NCBI GenBank assembly: GCA_902582765.1
Contig: CACHTK010000007.1
Location: 1-41,590, forward strand
From: an uncultured Pelagibacteraceae bacterium
Lineage (GTDB): Bacteria > Pseudomonadota > Alphaproteobacteria > Pelagibacterales > Pelagibacteraceae
Reading direction: 5' to 3'
Length of the DNA stretch: 41,590 bases
Shown: in pieces, positions 15,246 to 25,943 of the stretch
Layout of the letters: the number at the start of each line of letters is the position of its first letter
Position numbering within the stretch: the stretch's first letter is position 1
The notes under the pieces: generated by a model
What the model was told of the DNA's origin: nothing
The model's database searches: none
The model's input: the letters and a program-made list of their open reading frames with translations, nothing else
Made by a program: the position numbers and the translations under genes

Positions 15246-15313
15246 GTCACAATATATAGTTTGTCCACAACCTCCACTTGATTACTTTGCACCATATGTA
15301 TTAAAGTATTAAA

Positions 15314-15325
15314 ATTGATTCGATT
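15314..15325 (-). promoter_or_regulatory. Inverted copy of the clpP-upstream motif, before clpX
   Basis: On the minus strand this reads AATCGAATCAAT, one mismatch from the site directly before clpP. It lies 8 bp upstream of the clpX ATG (15334) in an 88-bp spacer that is large for this genome. A heat-shock-type promoter was sought in the spacer but not convincingly found. Confidence 0.25.
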
Positions 15326-15333
15326 TAAAAATT

Positions 15334-16593
15334 ATGAGCAACAATAAAAATATTCTTTACTGTTCTTTTTGTGGCAAGAGCCAACATGAAGTTAGAAAGT
15401 TAATTGCTGGTCCAACTGTATTCATTTGTGATGAATGTGTTGAACTTTGTATGGATATAATCAAAGAAGAGAGTAAAGATAATTTTGTAAAACATCAGGA
15501 CGGATTACCTTTACCAAAAGAAATATGTAAAGTTCTCGATGATTATGTGATTGGACAAACTCATGCAAAAAAAGTTTTATCAGTTGCAGTTCATAATCAT
15601 TACAAAAGATTAAACTACGAAAATAAAACAAGCAAAACAGTTGAACTGTCTAAATCAAATATTATGCTGGTAGGACCAACTGGTTGTGGAAAAACTTTAT
15701 TAGCACAAACTCTTGCTAGAATACTTGACGTACCTTTTACCATGGCTGATGCCACTACTTTAACTGAAGCAGGCTACGTTGGTGAAGACGTAGAGAATAT
15801 AATTTTAAAATTACTGCAAGCAGCAGATTATAATGTAGAGAAAGCTCAACGAGGAATTGTTTATATAGATGAGGTTGATAAGATAAGTAGAAAGTCTGAA
15901 AATCCGTCTATCACTAGAGATGTATCTGGAGAAGGAGTTCAACAAGCCTTATTAAAAATTATGGAGGGAACGGTGGCAAGCGTTCCTCCTCAAGGAGGTA
16001 GAAAACATCCTCAACAAGAATTTTTACAAGTAGATACAACTAATATTCTGTTTATTTGTGGAGGAGCATTTGCTGGTCTTGACAAAATAATATCTCAAAG
16101 AGACAAAGGATCTTCAATTGGATTTGGTGCAGAGGTAAAAACTTTAGAAGATAAAAAAACTGGAGAATGGATGAAAAATTTAGAGCCTGAGGATTTGTTA
16201 AGATATGGACTGATCCCAGAATTTATTGGTCGTTTACCAATTACAGCGACACTGGAGGATTTAGACGAAAAATCTTTAGTAAAAATTTTACAAGAGCCAA
16301 AAAATTCTTTGATAAAACAATATCAAGAACTATTTAGATTAGAAGGTGTAAAACTAACATTTAAAGATCAGGCGGTTAAAGATATCGCTAACAAAGCAAT
16401 AAGTAAGAAAACTGGGGCGAGAGGATTGAGATCAATTTTAGAAAATTTATTACTTAAAACTATGTTTGACCTTCCTGGTCAAGAGAACATAGAAGAAGTT
16501 ATTATTGATGGTGGAGCAACTAAGGGCGCCTCTCAGCCAATTATTGTTCATACTAAGAACAAATCAAAAACAGAAAAGACTTCTGCGGCTTAA
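15334..16593 (+). CDS. clpX: ClpX, ATPase subunit of the ClpXP protease
   Basis: AAA+ unfoldase (419 aa) that recognises substrates and feeds them to ClpP. The N-terminal zinc-binding domain has Cys10, Cys13, Cys32 and Cys35. Walker A GPTGCGKT is at 114-121 (Lys120), Walker B '[10 protein letters not shown]' follows, and a pore loop 'GYVGED' is present. The ClpP-docking IGF loop 'SIGFGAE' is intact, and sensor-2 'GARGLRS' is near residue 365. All elements of a working ClpX are present. It follows clpP after 88 bp and precedes lon by 56 bp. Confidence 0.98.
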   Translation: MSNNKNILYCSFCGKSQHEVRKLIAGPTVFICDECVELCMDIIKEESKDNFVKHQDGLPLPKEICKVLDDYVIGQTHAKKVLSVAVHNHYKRLNYENKTSKTVELSKSNIMLVGPTGCGKTLLAQTLARILDVPFTMADATTLTEAGYVGEDVENIILKLLQAADYNVEKAQRGIVYIDEVDKISRKSENPSITRDVSGEGVQQALLKIMEGTVASVPPQGGRKHPQQEFLQVDTTNILFICGGAFAGLDKIISQRDKGSSIGFGAEVKTLEDKKTGEWMKNLEPEDLLRYGLIPEFIGRLPITATLEDLDEKSLVKILQEPKNSLIKQYQELFRLEGVKLTFKDQAVKDIANKAISKKTGARGLRSILENLLLKTMFDLPGQENIEEVIIDGGATKGASQPIIVHTKNKSKTEKTSAA

Positions 16594-16649
16594 TAAGAGT
16601 TAATAAATAAAAGTTTCCTATTGCATTATAAAATATAATATCCATATTT

Positions 16650-19043
16650 ATGATTATGGAAGTTAAATTAACTCAGCCCTTGTTGCCGTTAAGAGATATA
16701 GTAGTGTTTCCAAGCATGGTAATTCCACTATTTGTTGGAAGAGATAAATCTATAACTGCCTTAAACGAGGTAATGAAAAGTGACAAAAAAATAATATTAG
16801 TTACCCAAAAAAATTCTGAAGTTGATGATCCAAAAAAAAATGATGTATTTTCTTATGGATGTGAAAGCAACATATTGCAACTTTTAAAACTTCCAGATGG
16901 CACAGTTAAGGTTTTAGTTGAAGGAATTAGAAGGGTAAAAATTATTGATTTCAAGGATGATGAAAAATTTATTACTTGTACATATGAACATCAAAAAGAT
17001 GTTTTAAACAAAGATGAAGATCTATTACCTTTGGCTCTTACAGCTGTAAAAAGATTAGAAAAATTAACGTCTGTAAATAAAAAAATTTCATCGGAAACTA
17101 TTAACAATATTAAACAATTAAAAGATCCATCTAAAATTGTAGATAATATAGTCTCAAACCTAAATGCATCGATATCCGAAAAACAACAAATATTTGAAAC
17201 ATTGGATGTTAAGAAAAGATTAAATGCAGTTATTAAAATGATGGAAAGTGAAACAAGTATCATTGGTGTAGAAAAAAGAATTAGAGGAAGAGTCAAAACT
17301 CAAATGGAAAAGACTCAAAGAGAGTATTATTTAAACGAACAACTAAAAGCAATTCAAAAAGAACTGGGCGAAATTGAAGACGGAAAAGATGAAACTACTA
17401 ACTTAAAAAAATCAATTCAAAAATCTAAAATGCCAAAAGAAGTTGAGAAGAAGTGCATGTCAGAACTTAAGAAGTTAAAAAATATGAGTCCTATGTCTGC
17501 AGAAGCAACAGTTGTTAGAAATTATTTAGATTGGATGATTGATCTTCCGTGGTTTAAGAAGGATGATGTGGATATAGATTTAAATAAAGGTCTTAAAATT
17601 TTAGATGAAGATCATTTTGGTTTAGAAAAAGTTAAAGAGAGAATCATTGAGTTTCTAGCTGTTCAAAAAAGGATGGAAAAAATTAAAGGACCAATTTTAT
17701 GTTTAGTTGGACCGCCAGGAGTTGGAAAAACATCACTTGGAAAATCTATAGCTAAAGCAACTAACAGACAGTTCATCAGAATGTCGTTAGGTGGTGTTAG
17801 GGATGAAGCTGAAATAAGAGGCCATAGAAGAACATACATTGGATCTTTACCTGGAAAAATAATTCAAATGATGAAAAAAGCTGGAACAAAAAATCCCTTA
17901 TTTTTATTAGATGAAGTAGATAAAATTGGGAATGATTATAGAGGAGATCCATCCTCAGCTTTGTTAGAAGCATTAGACCCTGAGCAGAATACAGCTTTCA
18001 ACGATCACTATTTAGAAGTTGATTATGATTTGTCTGATGTAATGTTTGTTACAACAGCAAATACTTTAAATATTTTACCTCCACTTCTTGATAGAATGGA
18101 AGTTATAAGAATTCCTGGATATACAGAAGATGAAAAAATAAATATTGCAAACAAGTATTTGTTACCTAAACAAGTTAAAGAAAATGGTGTTAAAGAGGGT
18201 GAACTAAATTTAGAAGATGGGACAATAAAAGAGATAATTAGAAGTTACACAAGGGAGTCTGGTGTTAGAAATTTAGAAAGAGAAATTTCTAAAGTAACAA
18301 GAAAAGTTGTTAAAAAAGTAGTAAGTGGTGAAGTTGAAAAAGTTCAAGTAAACGATAAAAATATTCCAGACTTTTTAGGAATTAAAAAATTTAAATATGG
18401 TGAAGTAGAAGACAAAGATAAAACTGGAATAGTAATCGGACTAGCGTGGACTGAAGTAGGGGGAGAAATTCTCAAAATCGAGACTGTCAATATGCCAGGC
18501 AAAGGTAGAATGCAAATTACAGGAAAGCTTGGCGATGTTATGCAAGAGTCTGTTAAGGCTGCAAAATCATATGTTAGATCTAAAAGTTTAGAATATGGTA
18601 TAATTCCACCTTTTTTTGAAAAAAAAGATTTTCATATCCATGTTCCTGAAGGTGCCACACCTAAAGATGGACCATCAGCTGGTATAGCAATGGTAACATC
18701 CATAGTATCATCAATCACAAACATTCCAGTTAATAGAGAGATTGCTATGACGGGTGAAGTAACAATTACTGGACAAGTTTTACAAATTGGAGGTTTAAAG
18801 GAAAAATTATTAGCTGCACATAGAGCAGGGGTTAAAAAAGTATTAATACCCAAAGAAAACGAAAAAGATTTAGTAGATATTCCAAAAAAGGTAAGAGAAG
18901 ACATTAAAATCATTCCAGTGGAAACAGCAGATGAAGTACTTAAAATTGCCCTTACAAAAGAGCTAAAACCTGTGGAATGGACTGAAGTTGACAAAATTTC
19001 TGAGGGCAAAAAGGTCGATAAATCTCAAGCAAGTATTCAGTAA
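16650..19043 (+). CDS. lon: ATP-dependent protease Lon
   Basis: Homo-oligomeric AAA+ serine protease for misfolded and regulatory proteins (797 aa). The N-terminal substrate domain begins PLLPLRDIVVFP, followed by a coiled-coil stretch (about 190-260). Walker A GPPGVGKT is at 354-361 (Lys360), with Walker B 'PLFLLDEVDKIG'. The C-terminal protease domain has the catalytic dyad Ser676 (DGPSAG) and Lys719 (GGLKEK), 43 residues apart as in E. coli Lon. ATGs at 16650 and 16656 are both possible starts; neither has a Shine-Dalgarno site. The gene ends the tig-clpP-clpX-lon block; two tRNAs follow after 48 bp. Confidence 0.98.
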   Translation: MIMEVKLTQPLLPLRDIVVFPSMVIPLFVGRDKSITALNEVMKSDKKIILVTQKNSEVDDPKKNDVFSYGCESNILQLLKLPDGTVKVLVEGIRRVKIIDFKDDEKFITCTYEHQKDVLNKDEDLLPLALTAVKRLEKLTSVNKKISSETINNIKQLKDPSKIVDNIVSNLNASISEKQQIFETLDVKKRLNAVIKMMESETSIIGVEKRIRGRVKTQMEKTQREYYLNEQLKAIQKELGEIEDGKDETTNLKKSIQKSKMPKEVEKKCMSELKKLKNMSPMSAEATVVRNYLDWMIDLPWFKKDDVDIDLNKGLKILDEDHFGLEKVKERIIEFLAVQKRMEKIKGPILCLVGPPGVGKTSLGKSIAKATNRQFIRMSLGGVRDEAEIRGHRRTYIGSLPGKIIQMMKKAGTKNPLFLLDEVDKIGNDYRGDPSSALLEALDPEQNTAFNDHYLEVDYDLSDVMFVTTANTLNILPPLLDRMEVIRIPGYTEDEKINIANKYLLPKQVKENGVKEGELNLEDGTIKEIIRSYTRESGVRNLEREISKVTRKVVKKVVSGEVEKVQVNDKNIPDFLGIKKFKYGEVEDKDKTGIVIGLAWTEVGGEILKIETVNMPGKGRMQITGKLGDVMQESVKAAKSYVRSKSLEYGIIPPFFEKKDFHIHVPEGATPKDGPSAGIAMVTSIVSSITNIPVNREIAMTGEVTITGQVLQIGGLKEKLLAAHRAGVKKVLIPKENEKDLVDIPKKVREDIKIIPVETADEVLKIALTKELKPVEWTEVDKISEGKKVDKSQASIQ

Positions 19044-19091
19044 TAAACAATTTACTTTGTTAATCCGTTGATGTAATAGTACCAAGATTTT

Positions 19092-19167
19092 GGGTGGTTA
19101 GCTCAGTTGGTAGAGCATCTCGTTTACACCGAGGGGGTCAAAGGTTCGAGTCCTTTACTACCCACCA
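19092..19167 (+). tRNA. tRNA-Val(UAC)
   Basis: 76-nt tRNA with encoded CCA (19165-19167). Acceptor GGGTGGT pairs with ACTACCC (one G-U). The anticodon stem TCTCG/CGAGG (19118-19122/19130-19134) encloses TTTACAC, giving anticodon TAC at 19125-19127. The D-arm GCTCAGTTGGTAGAGC and T-arm GGTTCGAGTCC are canonical. It is separated from tRNA-Asp by 11 bp, so the two are probably one transcript. Confidence 0.97.
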
Positions 19168-19178
19168 TTTACACCTGT

Positions 19179-19255
19179 GGGGGTGTAGCTCAGTTGGTTA
19201 GAGCACCTGCCTGTCACGCAGGGGGCCGAGGGTTCGAGTCCCTTCACTCCCGCCA
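19179..19255 (+). tRNA. tRNA-Asp(GUC)
   Basis: 77-nt tRNA with encoded CCA (19253-19255) and discriminator G. Acceptor GGGGGTG (19179-19185) pairs with CACTCCC (19245-19251) with one G-U. The anticodon stem CCTGC/GCAGG encloses CTGTCAC, with anticodon GTC at 19213-19215. It is followed 79 bp later by the nuoA start codon. Confidence 0.97.
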
Positions 19256-19283
19256 TTATTTGAGTAAAACTAGGCATAAAAAT

Positions 19284-19314
19284 GTGACATATCTTCACTT
19301 TTAGTTGATATAAT
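19284..19314 (+). promoter_or_regulatory. Putative promoter of the nuo operon
   Basis: GTGACA (19284-19289, five of six consensus -35 bases) and a perfect TATAAT (19309-19314) are separated by 19 bp, slightly long. They lie in the only spacer (79 bp) between tRNA-Asp and nuoA, with transcription expected to begin about 14 bp before the nuoA ATG. It is the last spacer able to hold a conventional promoter for the following 22 kb. Confidence 0.45.
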
Positions 19315-19334
19315 AGTTGTTACATAGGAATCAA

Positions 19335-19703
19335 ATGCTTGCGGAATTTTTAAAAGATTATTTGCCAATAATATTATTCTTGATTATAGCCTTAGGCTTG
19401 AGTCTTGCTTTTGTAGCAATTAATTATATTGCTGCTCCAAGTAGACCTGATCCTGAGAAACTTTCAGCTTATGAATGTGGGTTTGAACCTTTCAATGACT
19501 CAAGAATGGAATTTGATGTCAGGTTCTATTTGGTTGCAATACTATTTATAATTTTTGACTTAGAAATTGCATTTTTATTCCCATGGGCGATCTCACTTGG
19601 TGAAATCGGTTTATATGGTTTTTGCTCTATGATGTTATTTTTATTTATTTTAACTGTTGGATTTGTCTATGAATGGAAAAAAGGAGCTTTAGATTGGGAA
19701 TAG
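19335..19703 (+). CDS. nuoA: NADH-quinone oxidoreductase subunit A
   Basis: Membrane-arm subunit of complex I (122 aa) with three hydrophobic helices. The conserved loop 'YECGFEP' lies after helix 1, and the quinone-channel segment '[19 protein letters not shown]' holds the usual acidic residues. I chose ATG 19335 (MLAEFLKDY), which has AGGA 5 nt upstream, over an in-frame TTG at 19317 that would add six residues. It is the first gene of the complete nuoA-N operon and is followed by nuoB after 1 bp. Confidence 0.97.
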   Translation: MLAEFLKDYLPIILFLIIALGLSLAFVAINYIAAPSRPDPEKLSAYECGFEPFNDSRMEFDVRFYLVAILFIIFDLEIAFLFPWAISLGEIGLYGFCSMMLFLFILTVGFVYEWKKGALDWE

Positions 19704-19704
19704 G

Positions 19705-20226
19705 ATGAATTTAGAAGATAGAAAAAAAGATATTCCTGAGGAGTTTAAACAATTAGCTCAAGATTTTAGCGATAATGGTTTTATAACAACATCATTAGAT
19801 AACCTTGTCAACTGGGCAAGAACTGGTTCATTGCATTGGATGACATTTGGATTAGCATGTTGTGCTGTAGAAATGATGCAAACATCTATGCCAAGATATG
19901 ACCTTGAAAGATTTGGCGCAGCACCAAGAGCATCACCGCGCCAATCAGATGTAATGATAGTTGCTGGCACTCTAACGAACAAAATGGCTCCTGCATTAAG
20001 AAAAGTTTATGACCAAATGCCCGAACCAAGATATGTAATATCTATGGGAAGTTGTGCAAATGGTGGGGGCTATTATCATTATTCATACTCTGTAGTTAGA
20101 GGATGCGATAGAGTGGTACCTGTTGATGTATATGTTCCTGGATGCCCTCCTTCAGCTGAAGCACTACTTTATGGAATTTTACAATTACAGAAAAAAATTA
20201 GAAATAAAGGTTCTTTAGAAAGATAA
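19705..20226 (+). CDS. nuoB: NADH-quinone oxidoreductase subunit B
   Basis: Peripheral-arm subunit (173 aa) holding the terminal 4Fe-4S cluster N2 that reduces quinone. All four ligands are present: the adjacent Cys52-Cys53 in LACCAVEMM, Cys117 in MGSCANGGG and Cys147 in PGCPPS. It packs against NuoD to build the quinone pocket. It lies 1 bp after nuoA and 2 bp before nuoC. Confidence 0.98.
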   Translation: MNLEDRKKDIPEEFKQLAQDFSDNGFITTSLDNLVNWARTGSLHWMTFGLACCAVEMMQTSMPRYDLERFGAAPRASPRQSDVMIVAGTLTNKMAPALRKVYDQMPEPRYVISMGSCANGGGYYHYSYSVVRGCDRVVPVDVYVPGCPPSAEALLYGILQLQKKIRNKGSLER

Positions 20227-20228
20227 TT

Positions 20229-20819
20229 ATGAAAAATCTTGAGGACTTGGAAAAGTTTATAAACTCAGAATTAACATCTAAAATAAATAATTCATTTATA
20301 AAACATGATAATATTTATTTAAACATAGATCATGATGAATTAGTTGATGTTATTTCTTTCTTGAAGATCAATAAAGAAACTAAATTTAGGCAGTTAATTG
20401 AAATTACAGCTGTAGATTACCCAGAAAATGAAAATAGATTTAAGATGGTTTATTTACTATTAAGTCATGAATTCAATCAAAGAATTATTATTGATTATTC
20501 AATCAATGAAAATGAATCAATTTCATCAATAACCTCAATATTTCCATCTGCAAATTGGATGGAAAGAGAGGTATTTGATATGTATGGGTTAAATTTTAAA
20601 AACCATCCTGATTTAAGAAGAATTTTAACAGACTATGGTTTTGAGGGACATCCTTTAAGAAAAGATTTTCCTCTTACTGGCCATAATGAGGTTCGTTATA
20701 GCGAAGAACAAAAAAAAGTAATTTATGAACCTGTAAAATTAGAGCAAAATTACAGAAATTTTGATTATGAGAGTCCTTGGGAAGGAACCAAATACATTAA
20801 AGAAATTAAAAAAAGCTAA
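20229..20819 (+). CDS. nuoC: NADH-quinone oxidoreductase subunit C (30-kDa type)
   Basis: Cofactor-free connecting subunit of the peripheral arm (196 aa). The family motif '[11 protein letters not shown]' is followed by '[23 protein letters not shown]' (given here in parts: [15 protein letters not shown] and KDFPLTG). It is a separate gene, not the NuoCD fusion seen in enterobacteria. It overlaps nuoD by 1 bp (TAATG), implying coupled translation. Confidence 0.97.
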   Translation: MKNLEDLEKFINSELTSKINNSFIKHDNIYLNIDHDELVDVISFLKINKETKFRQLIEITAVDYPENENRFKMVYLLLSHEFNQRIIIDYSINENESISSITSIFPSANWMEREVFDMYGLNFKNHPDLRRILTDYGFEGHPLRKDFPLTGHNEVRYSEEQKKVIYEPVKLEQNYRNFDYESPWEGTKYIKEIKKS

Positions 20820-21994
20820 TGGCAAAAGAGAAAAAAACACTAAATTTAAATTTTGGACCACAGCATCCTGCGGCACATGGAGTTTTAAGATTAATACTTC
20901 AATTAGATGGAGAAGTTGTTGAAAAAGCTGATCCGCATATAGGGTTATTGCACCGAGGTACTGAGAAGTTAATAGAAAATAAAACTTATATCCAAGCAGT
21001 TCCTTATTTTGATCGACTAGATTATGTGGCACCAATGAATCAAGAGCATGCGTTTGCTTTAGCTATAGAAAAAATTTTAAAAATCGATGTTCCTTCTAGA
21101 GCAAAATATATAAGAGTAATTTTCTGTGAAATAGGTCGAATATTAAGCCACATATTAAATGTGACCACTCAAGCAATGGATGTTGGGGCGTTAACACCAA
21201 CTTTATGGGGATTTGAGGAACGAGAAAAATTAATGGGATTTTATGAAAGGGTATCTGGATCAAGATTGCATGCTAATTATTTTAGAGCTGGTGGAGTACA
21301 TAAAGATCTTCCTGCTGGACTTGACAGTGATATAGGTGAATTTTGTGAAAAATTTCCTAAAATAATTGATGATTTAGAAACTTTGCTTACTGATAATAGA
21401 ATATTTAAACAGAGAAATGTAGATATAGGAATAGTATCAAAACAAGATGCACTAGATTATTCTTTTTCAGGAGTTATGCTAAGGGGTTCTGGTGTAGCTT
21501 GGGATTTAAGAAGAAGCCAACCTTATGATTGTTATGATGATTTAGAATTTAAAATTCCTGTAGGAAAAAACGGAGATTGTTATGACAGGTATCTTTGTAG
21601 AATTGAAGAGATGAGAGAAAGCGTAAAAATTATTAAACAATGTTTACAAAATATTCCAAAAGGTCCAATTAAAACAGAAGATGGGAAAATTTCTCCTCCT
21701 TCTAAGAAAGAACTTAAACAGTCTATGGAGGCTTTAATACATCATTTTAAGTTATTTACAGAAGGCTATAGGGTTGAAAAGGATGAAATATATACTGCAG
21801 TTGAGGCACCAAAAGGAGAATTTGGTGTCTATCTAATTTCAGATGGCTCAAGTAAACCATACAAATGCAAAATCAGAGCTCCTGGATTTACCCATCTTCA
21901 AGCTATGGATTATTTAATAAAAGGACATATGCTTGCTGATGTACCTGCTGTATTGGGTTCAATGGATATTGTTTTTGGAGAGGTCGATAGATGA
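20819..21994 (+). CDS. nuoD: NADH-quinone oxidoreductase subunit D (49-kDa type)
   Basis: Quinone-site subunit (391 aa) related to the large subunit of NiFe hydrogenases but lacking its metal-binding cysteines. The N-terminal loop [14 protein letters not shown] (about 9-22) carries the His that contacts the quinone head group. '[10 protein letters not shown]' and '[13 protein letters not shown]' are standard, and the C-terminal 'DIVFGEVDR' ends in the conserved Arg. It overlaps nuoC by 1 bp and nuoE by 4 bp (ATGA). Confidence 0.98.
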   Translation: MAKEKKTLNLNFGPQHPAAHGVLRLILQLDGEVVEKADPHIGLLHRGTEKLIENKTYIQAVPYFDRLDYVAPMNQEHAFALAIEKILKIDVPSRAKYIRVIFCEIGRILSHILNVTTQAMDVGALTPTLWGFEEREKLMGFYERVSGSRLHANYFRAGGVHKDLPAGLDSDIGEFCEKFPKIIDDLETLLTDNRIFKQRNVDIGIVSKQDALDYSFSGVMLRGSGVAWDLRRSQPYDCYDDLEFKIPVGKNGDCYDRYLCRIEEMRESVKIIKQCLQNIPKGPIKTEDGKISPPSKKELKQSMEALIHHFKLFTEGYRVEKDEIYTAVEAPKGEFGVYLISDGSSKPYKCKIRAPGFTHLQAMDYLIKGHMLADVPAVLGSMDIVFGEVDR

Positions 21995-22599
21995 GCATAA
22001 AAAAAATTCACAAAGAACAACCAGAAACTTTTCAGTTTAATGATAAAAGTATGGAAGCTGCAAATAAAATAGTTTCTAATTATCCTGATGGGAAACAACA
22101 GAGTGCAGTTATGGCATTGTTATATATAGCTCAAAGGCAAAATGACAATTGGATACCGTTACAAGCAATGAAATACATAGCTAAATTTTTAGACATGCCA
22201 TATATAAAAGTCTATGAAGTAGCTACTTTTTATTCGATGTACAATTTATCACCAGTTGGTAAATATTTCTTTCAAGTTTGTACCACAACACCTTGTATGC
22301 TTAGGGGTGCGTATGATTTGGTAAAAGTTTGTAAAAAAAAAATATCCGATAAAGAAAATATGTTATCAGACGATGGAAAAATTTCTTGGATGGAGGTTGA
22401 ATGCCTTGGTGCATGTGTAAATGCTCCAATGATGCAAGTTAATGAAGACTATTACGAAGATTTGAATGATAAAAAACTCGAAGAAATAATTGATACGATA
22501 TATCAAAATAAAACTCCAAAACCAGGATCTTATTCAGGAAGAATAAATACAGAACCAGTTAATAATCGAAAAACTTTATTAGGTAATAAAAATGCTTAA
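21991..22599 (+). CDS. nuoE: NADH-quinone oxidoreductase subunit E (24-kDa type)
   Basis: Thioredoxin-fold subunit of the NADH-dehydrogenase module (202 aa) holding 2Fe-2S cluster N1a. Ligands are Cys97 and Cys102 (VCTTTPCML) and Cys138 and Cys142 ([10 protein letters not shown]). A tail of about 40 residues follows the cluster domain and ends with 'NRKTLLG'. It overlaps nuoD by 4 bp and nuoF by 8 bp. Confidence 0.97.
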   Translation: MSIKKIHKEQPETFQFNDKSMEAANKIVSNYPDGKQQSAVMALLYIAQRQNDNWIPLQAMKYIAKFLDMPYIKVYEVATFYSMYNLSPVGKYFFQVCTTTPCMLRGAYDLVKVCKKKISDKENMLSDDGKISWMEVECLGACVNAPMMQVNEDYYEDLNDKKLEEIIDTIYQNKTPKPGSYSGRINTEPVNNRKTLLGNKNA

Positions 22600-23923
22600 A
22601 GACGAAGATAGAATATTTCAAAATTTATACAATGACAGTGGTGCTGATATTGAGTCTGCTAAATTAAGAAATGATTGGAAGGAAACAAAAGAAATTTTAG
22701 AAAAAGGAAGAGAGTGGATAATCAACGAAGTTAAATCTTCAGAGCTTAGAGGACGTGGTGGAGCTGGTTTTCCAACTGGTCTAAAATGGTCATTTGCACC
22801 TAAAGAAGTAGGGTCTAGACCACATTACTTAGTTATCAATGCTGATGAATCAGAACCTGGAACATGCAAAGATAGAGATATATTAAGATTTGAACCTCAC
22901 AAATTAATAGAGGGATGTTTAATTGCTTCTTACGCGGTGAACGCCCATAAATGTTATATTTATATAAGAGGTGAATATTTTAATGAAGGACAAAAACTTC
23001 AAACTGCAATCGATGAGGCTTACAAAAACAATTTAATTGGTAAAAATGCTTTAAATTCAGGATGGGATTTAGATATTTATATTCATTATGGTGCAGGTGC
23101 CTATATTTGCGGTGAAGAAACTGCACTACTTGAGAGTTTAGAAGGAAAAAAGGGTCAACCAAGATTAAAGCCACCGTTTCCTGCATTAATTGGATTATAT
23201 GGATGTCCTACTATCATAAATAATGTTGAGACTGTTGCAGCTGTTCCTACAATTCTAAGAAGAGGCGCAAAATGGTTTAGTTCACTTGGAAGAGCTAAAA
23301 ACACTGGAACAAAAATTTATTGTATTTCTGGAAATGTCAATAACCCATGTAACGTTGAGGAAGAAATGGGAGTTCCACTTAAGGAATTAATCGAAACCCA
23401 CGCTGGAGGTGTAATTGGTGGATGGGACAATCTCAAAGCAGTAATACCAGGTGGTTCTTCAATGCCAATGTTACCTAAAGAAATTTGCGACAATATGAAA
23501 ATGGATTTTGATGCATGTGTTGAAAATAAAACGGGACTAGGAACAGCTGGTATTGTTGTGATCAATAATGACCAAGATATTATTAAGTGTATGGCAAGAA
23601 TAGCTAGATTTTATAAGCATGAGAGTTGTGGTCAATGCACACCTTGTAGGGAAGGATCTGGATGGATGTGGAGAATGTTAGAAAGAATGGCAGCAGGTGA
23701 GGCAACTCCAGATGAAGTAGATATGCTTTTTGATGTAACTAAACAAATAGAAGGTCATACAATTTGTGCTTTTGGTGAAGGTTCATCCTGGCCAGTCCAA
23801 GGACTAATTAGACATTTTAAAGATGAAATACTTGAAAGAAATAAATTTGATCCTGTAGTGAAAAAACAGAAAAATATTCCTTACCTGGTTGATCAACATT
23901 TATTAGAAAAGGAAAATGCCTAA
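22592..23923 (+). CDS. nuoF: NADH-quinone oxidoreductase subunit F (NADH- and FMN-binding)
   Basis: Entry subunit of complex I (443 aa), where NADH reduces [13 protein letters not shown] (about 52-61) binds NADH/FMN and [14 protein letters not shown] (about 170) forms the flavin pocket. Cluster N3 is held by Cys346, Cys349 and Cys352 ([11 protein letters not shown]) and Cys392 (TICAFGEG). A strong AAGGA-type site for the next gene lies in its 3' end, and it overlaps nuoG by 8 bp. Confidence 0.98.
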   Translation: MLKDEDRIFQNLYNDSGADIESAKLRNDWKETKEILEKGREWIINEVKSSELRGRGGAGFPTGLKWSFAPKEVGSRPHYLVINADESEPGTCKDRDILRFEPHKLIEGCLIASYAVNAHKCYIYIRGEYFNEGQKLQTAIDEAYKNNLIGKNALNSGWDLDIYIHYGAGAYICGEETALLESLEGKKGQPRLKPPFPALIGLYGCPTIINNVETVAAVPTILRRGAKWFSSLGRAKNTGTKIYCISGNVNNPCNVEEEMGVPLKELIETHAGGVIGGWDNLKAVIPGGSSMPMLPKEICDNMKMDFDACVENKTGLGTAGIVVINNDQDIIKCMARIARFYKHESCGQCTPCREGSGWMWRMLERMAAGEATPDEVDMLFDVTKQIEGHTICAFGEGSSWPVQGLIRHFKDEILERNKFDPVVKKQKNIPYLVDQHLLEKENA

Positions 23924-25943
23924 ATTAAAAGTAAACGATATTGATATTGAAGTTGAAGATGGTCTAACGGTTCTTCAGGCTTGCGAACAGGCTGGAGCTG
24001 AAATACCAAGATTTTGTTATCATGAAAAACTTTCTATAGCTGGAAATTGTCGTATGTGTTTAGTCGAAATGGAAAAATCACCAAAACCTATAGCTTCATG
24101 TGCAATGCCTGCAGCTGAAGGGATGGTTATTAAAACAAATACGGAAAAAGTTGAAAAAGCAAGAAAAGGTGTGATGGAGTTTTTACTGGCTAACCATCCT
24201 TTGGATTGTCCTGTTTGTGATCAAGGTGGTGAGTGTGATTTACAGGATCAATCTATGTTTTATGGAATTGATAAATCAAGATTTAAAGAGAATAAAAGAT
24301 ATGTACCTGAAAAATACATGGGTCCATTAATAAAAACTCAAATGACTAGATGTATTCATTGTACTAGATGTATAAGATTTGCTACTGAAGTAGCGGGAGT
24401 ACCAGAACTAGGAGCGATCGGTCGTGGAGAAAATATGGAAATTACTACATATTTAGAGAAATCTATGGAGTCTGAAATGTCAGCTAATGTAATTGATTTA
24501 TGTCCAGTTGGTGCATTAACTTCTAAACCTTATGTGTTCGAGGCAAGACCATGGGAACTTAAAAAGACTGAAACAATTGATGTTATGGATGCTGTTGGGT
24601 CAAATATTAGAGTGGATACTTACGATTGGGAAGTAAAAAGGGTTTTACCAAGAATTAATGAGGAAATTAATGAGGAGTGGATTTCTGATAAAACAAGATA
24701 TTCATGCGATGGTTTAAAAAATCAAAGATTAGACACACCATTTATAAAAAATAATGGAAACTTTGAAGAAATAAGTTGGCAAGACGCATACAAAAAAATT
24801 AAAGAAAAAATTTCAAGAACATCACCAGACAAAATTGTTGGTTTAACTGGTGACATGACAAACATGGAGACTATGTTTGCTGTTAAAACCCTATTTCAAA
24901 AAACATTAAATTCTAGTTATTTAGATTCTAGAGCTAAACATACTTACATAAATTTTGAAAACAGAAGTAATTATTTGTTTAACTCTAGCATAGAAGGGAT
25001 TGAAGAAAGTGATCTTCTATTACTAATAGGCACAAACCCAAGATTTGAGGCAACTATATTAAACTCAAGAATAAGAAAAACTTATTTAAAAAATAAAACT
25101 GAAATATTTTCTTTAGAGGATGTGGGTGATTTAACTTATCCTTATACAGTTTTAGAAAATAATTCAAAAGTGATTAATAAAATAATTAAAAATGAACACG
25201 AACTTTCAAACAAAATTGCCGGTTCAGTAAAACCTATAATTATTTTAGGTCAATCAATTTTAAATAGTAACAATGGTGCATATATATTTGAAGAGTTAAA
25301 AAAGTATTTAACTAGTATAAATAAAATTGGTGATAATTGGAATTCACTAAATATTTTATCAACTGATGCATCAGTTGTTGGTTCCTATGATTTAGGCATT
25401 TTTTCCTCAAATGATGGAAGTAATAAAGCTCTAAAAAAAATTGAGGATGGTGACGTAGAAATTATTTTTTTATTCGGTCAAGACAACCTCAAAATTAAAA
25501 AAAATAATGAATTTATAATTTATATTGGAAGTCATGGTGATAATGGTGCAGATATGGCAGATGTTATATTGCCTGGTGCTGCATATACTGAACAAGATGG
25601 TTATTTCACTAACTTAGAGGGAAAGCTTCAAAAAGCATATAAAGCATCATATCCTCCAGGAGAAGCTAAAGAAGATTGGCAAATAATTAATGAATTATCT
25701 TCTACTATCAGTGGAAATTCTTTATTTAATAATAAAGATGAACTGATAAAATCTATGCTAAACCATTTAAATAATCAAAATATTAAAAATTTTGAAGTGC
25801 CTTCATATAATTTTAATGACGAAAAAATATTTGTTGAGGATATTGATTATTACTATTCTAATACGATTGCCCGAGCATCCAAAACAATGTCAGAGTGTAG
25901 ATACGCAAGAGCTAAATTGAAAAAAACTGGAACTGAGGCTTAA
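23916..25943 (+). CDS. nuoG: NADH-quinone oxidoreductase subunit G (75-kDa type)
   Basis: Largest peripheral subunit (675 aa, the alphaproteobacterial/mitochondrial size rather than the about 900 of E. coli). The N-terminal 2Fe-2S N1b has Cys34, Cys45, Cys48 and Cys62. N4/N5 ligands include His94, Cys98, Cys101 and Cys107, then the CIHCTRC and [10 protein letters not shown] cysteines. The rest is a molybdopterin-oxidoreductase-like domain without cofactor. Its last third (about 400-560) is visibly Lys/Asn-rich and more diverged than the cluster domains. Ends overlap nuoF by 8 bp and nuoH by 1 bp. Confidence 0.98.
   Translation: MPKLKVNDIDIEVEDGLTVLQACEQAGAEIPRFCYHEKLSIAGNCRMCLVEMEKSPKPIASCAMPAAEGMVIKTNTEKVEKARKGVMEFLLANHPLDCPVCDQGGECDLQDQSMFYGIDKSRFKENKRYVPEKYMGPLIKTQMTRCIHCTRCIRFATEVAGVPELGAIGRGENMEITTYLEKSMESEMSANVIDLCPVGALTSKPYVFEARPWELKKTETIDVMDAVGSNIRVDTYDWEVKRVLPRINEEINEEWISDKTRYSCDGLKNQRLDTPFIKNNGNFEEISWQDAYKKIKEKISRTSPDKIVGLTGDMTNMETMFAVKTLFQKTLNSSYLDSRAKHTYINFENRSNYLFNSSIEGIEESDLLLLIGTNPRFEATILNSRIRKTYLKNKTEIFSLEDVGDLTYPYTVLENNSKVINKIIKNEHELSNKIAGSVKPIIILGQSILNSNNGAYIFEELKKYLTSINKIGDNWNSLNILSTDASVVGSYDLGIFSSNDGSNKALKKIEDGDVEIIFLFGQDNLKIKKNNEFIIYIGSHGDNGADMADVILPGAAYTEQDGYFTNLEGKLQKAYKASYPPGEAKEDWQIINELSSTISGNSLFNNKDELIKSMLNHLNNQNIKNFEVPSYNFNDEKIFVEDIDYYYSNTIARASKTMSECRYARAKLKKTGTEA

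Noticed and set aside
15271..15306. Possible heat-shock promoter before clpX (CTTGATT ... CCATAT)
   Set aside because: Only 8 bp separate the two elements, far from the 13-17 bp needed by sigma-32-type promoters; the match is incidental.
16634..16639. TATAAT before lon
   Set aside because: A perfect -10 box but no acceptable -35 element at 16-18 bp; such hexamers are common in AT-rich DNA, so it is not called a promoter.
18632..19009. 125-codon minus-strand open frame in the lon protease domain
   Set aside because: It is a mirror of the conserved Lon catalytic region, with no independent evidence.
19046..19061. AACAA/TTGTT hairpin after lon as a terminator
   Set aside because: The 5-bp all-weak stem is not followed by a T-run.
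19107..19304. 65-codon open frame across the tRNA-Val/tRNA-Asp pair
   Set aside because: It translates tRNA sequence (the GGVAQLVRAPACHAGG type of peptide is a well-known artefact of tRNA genes). Both tRNAs fold correctly, so no protein is called.
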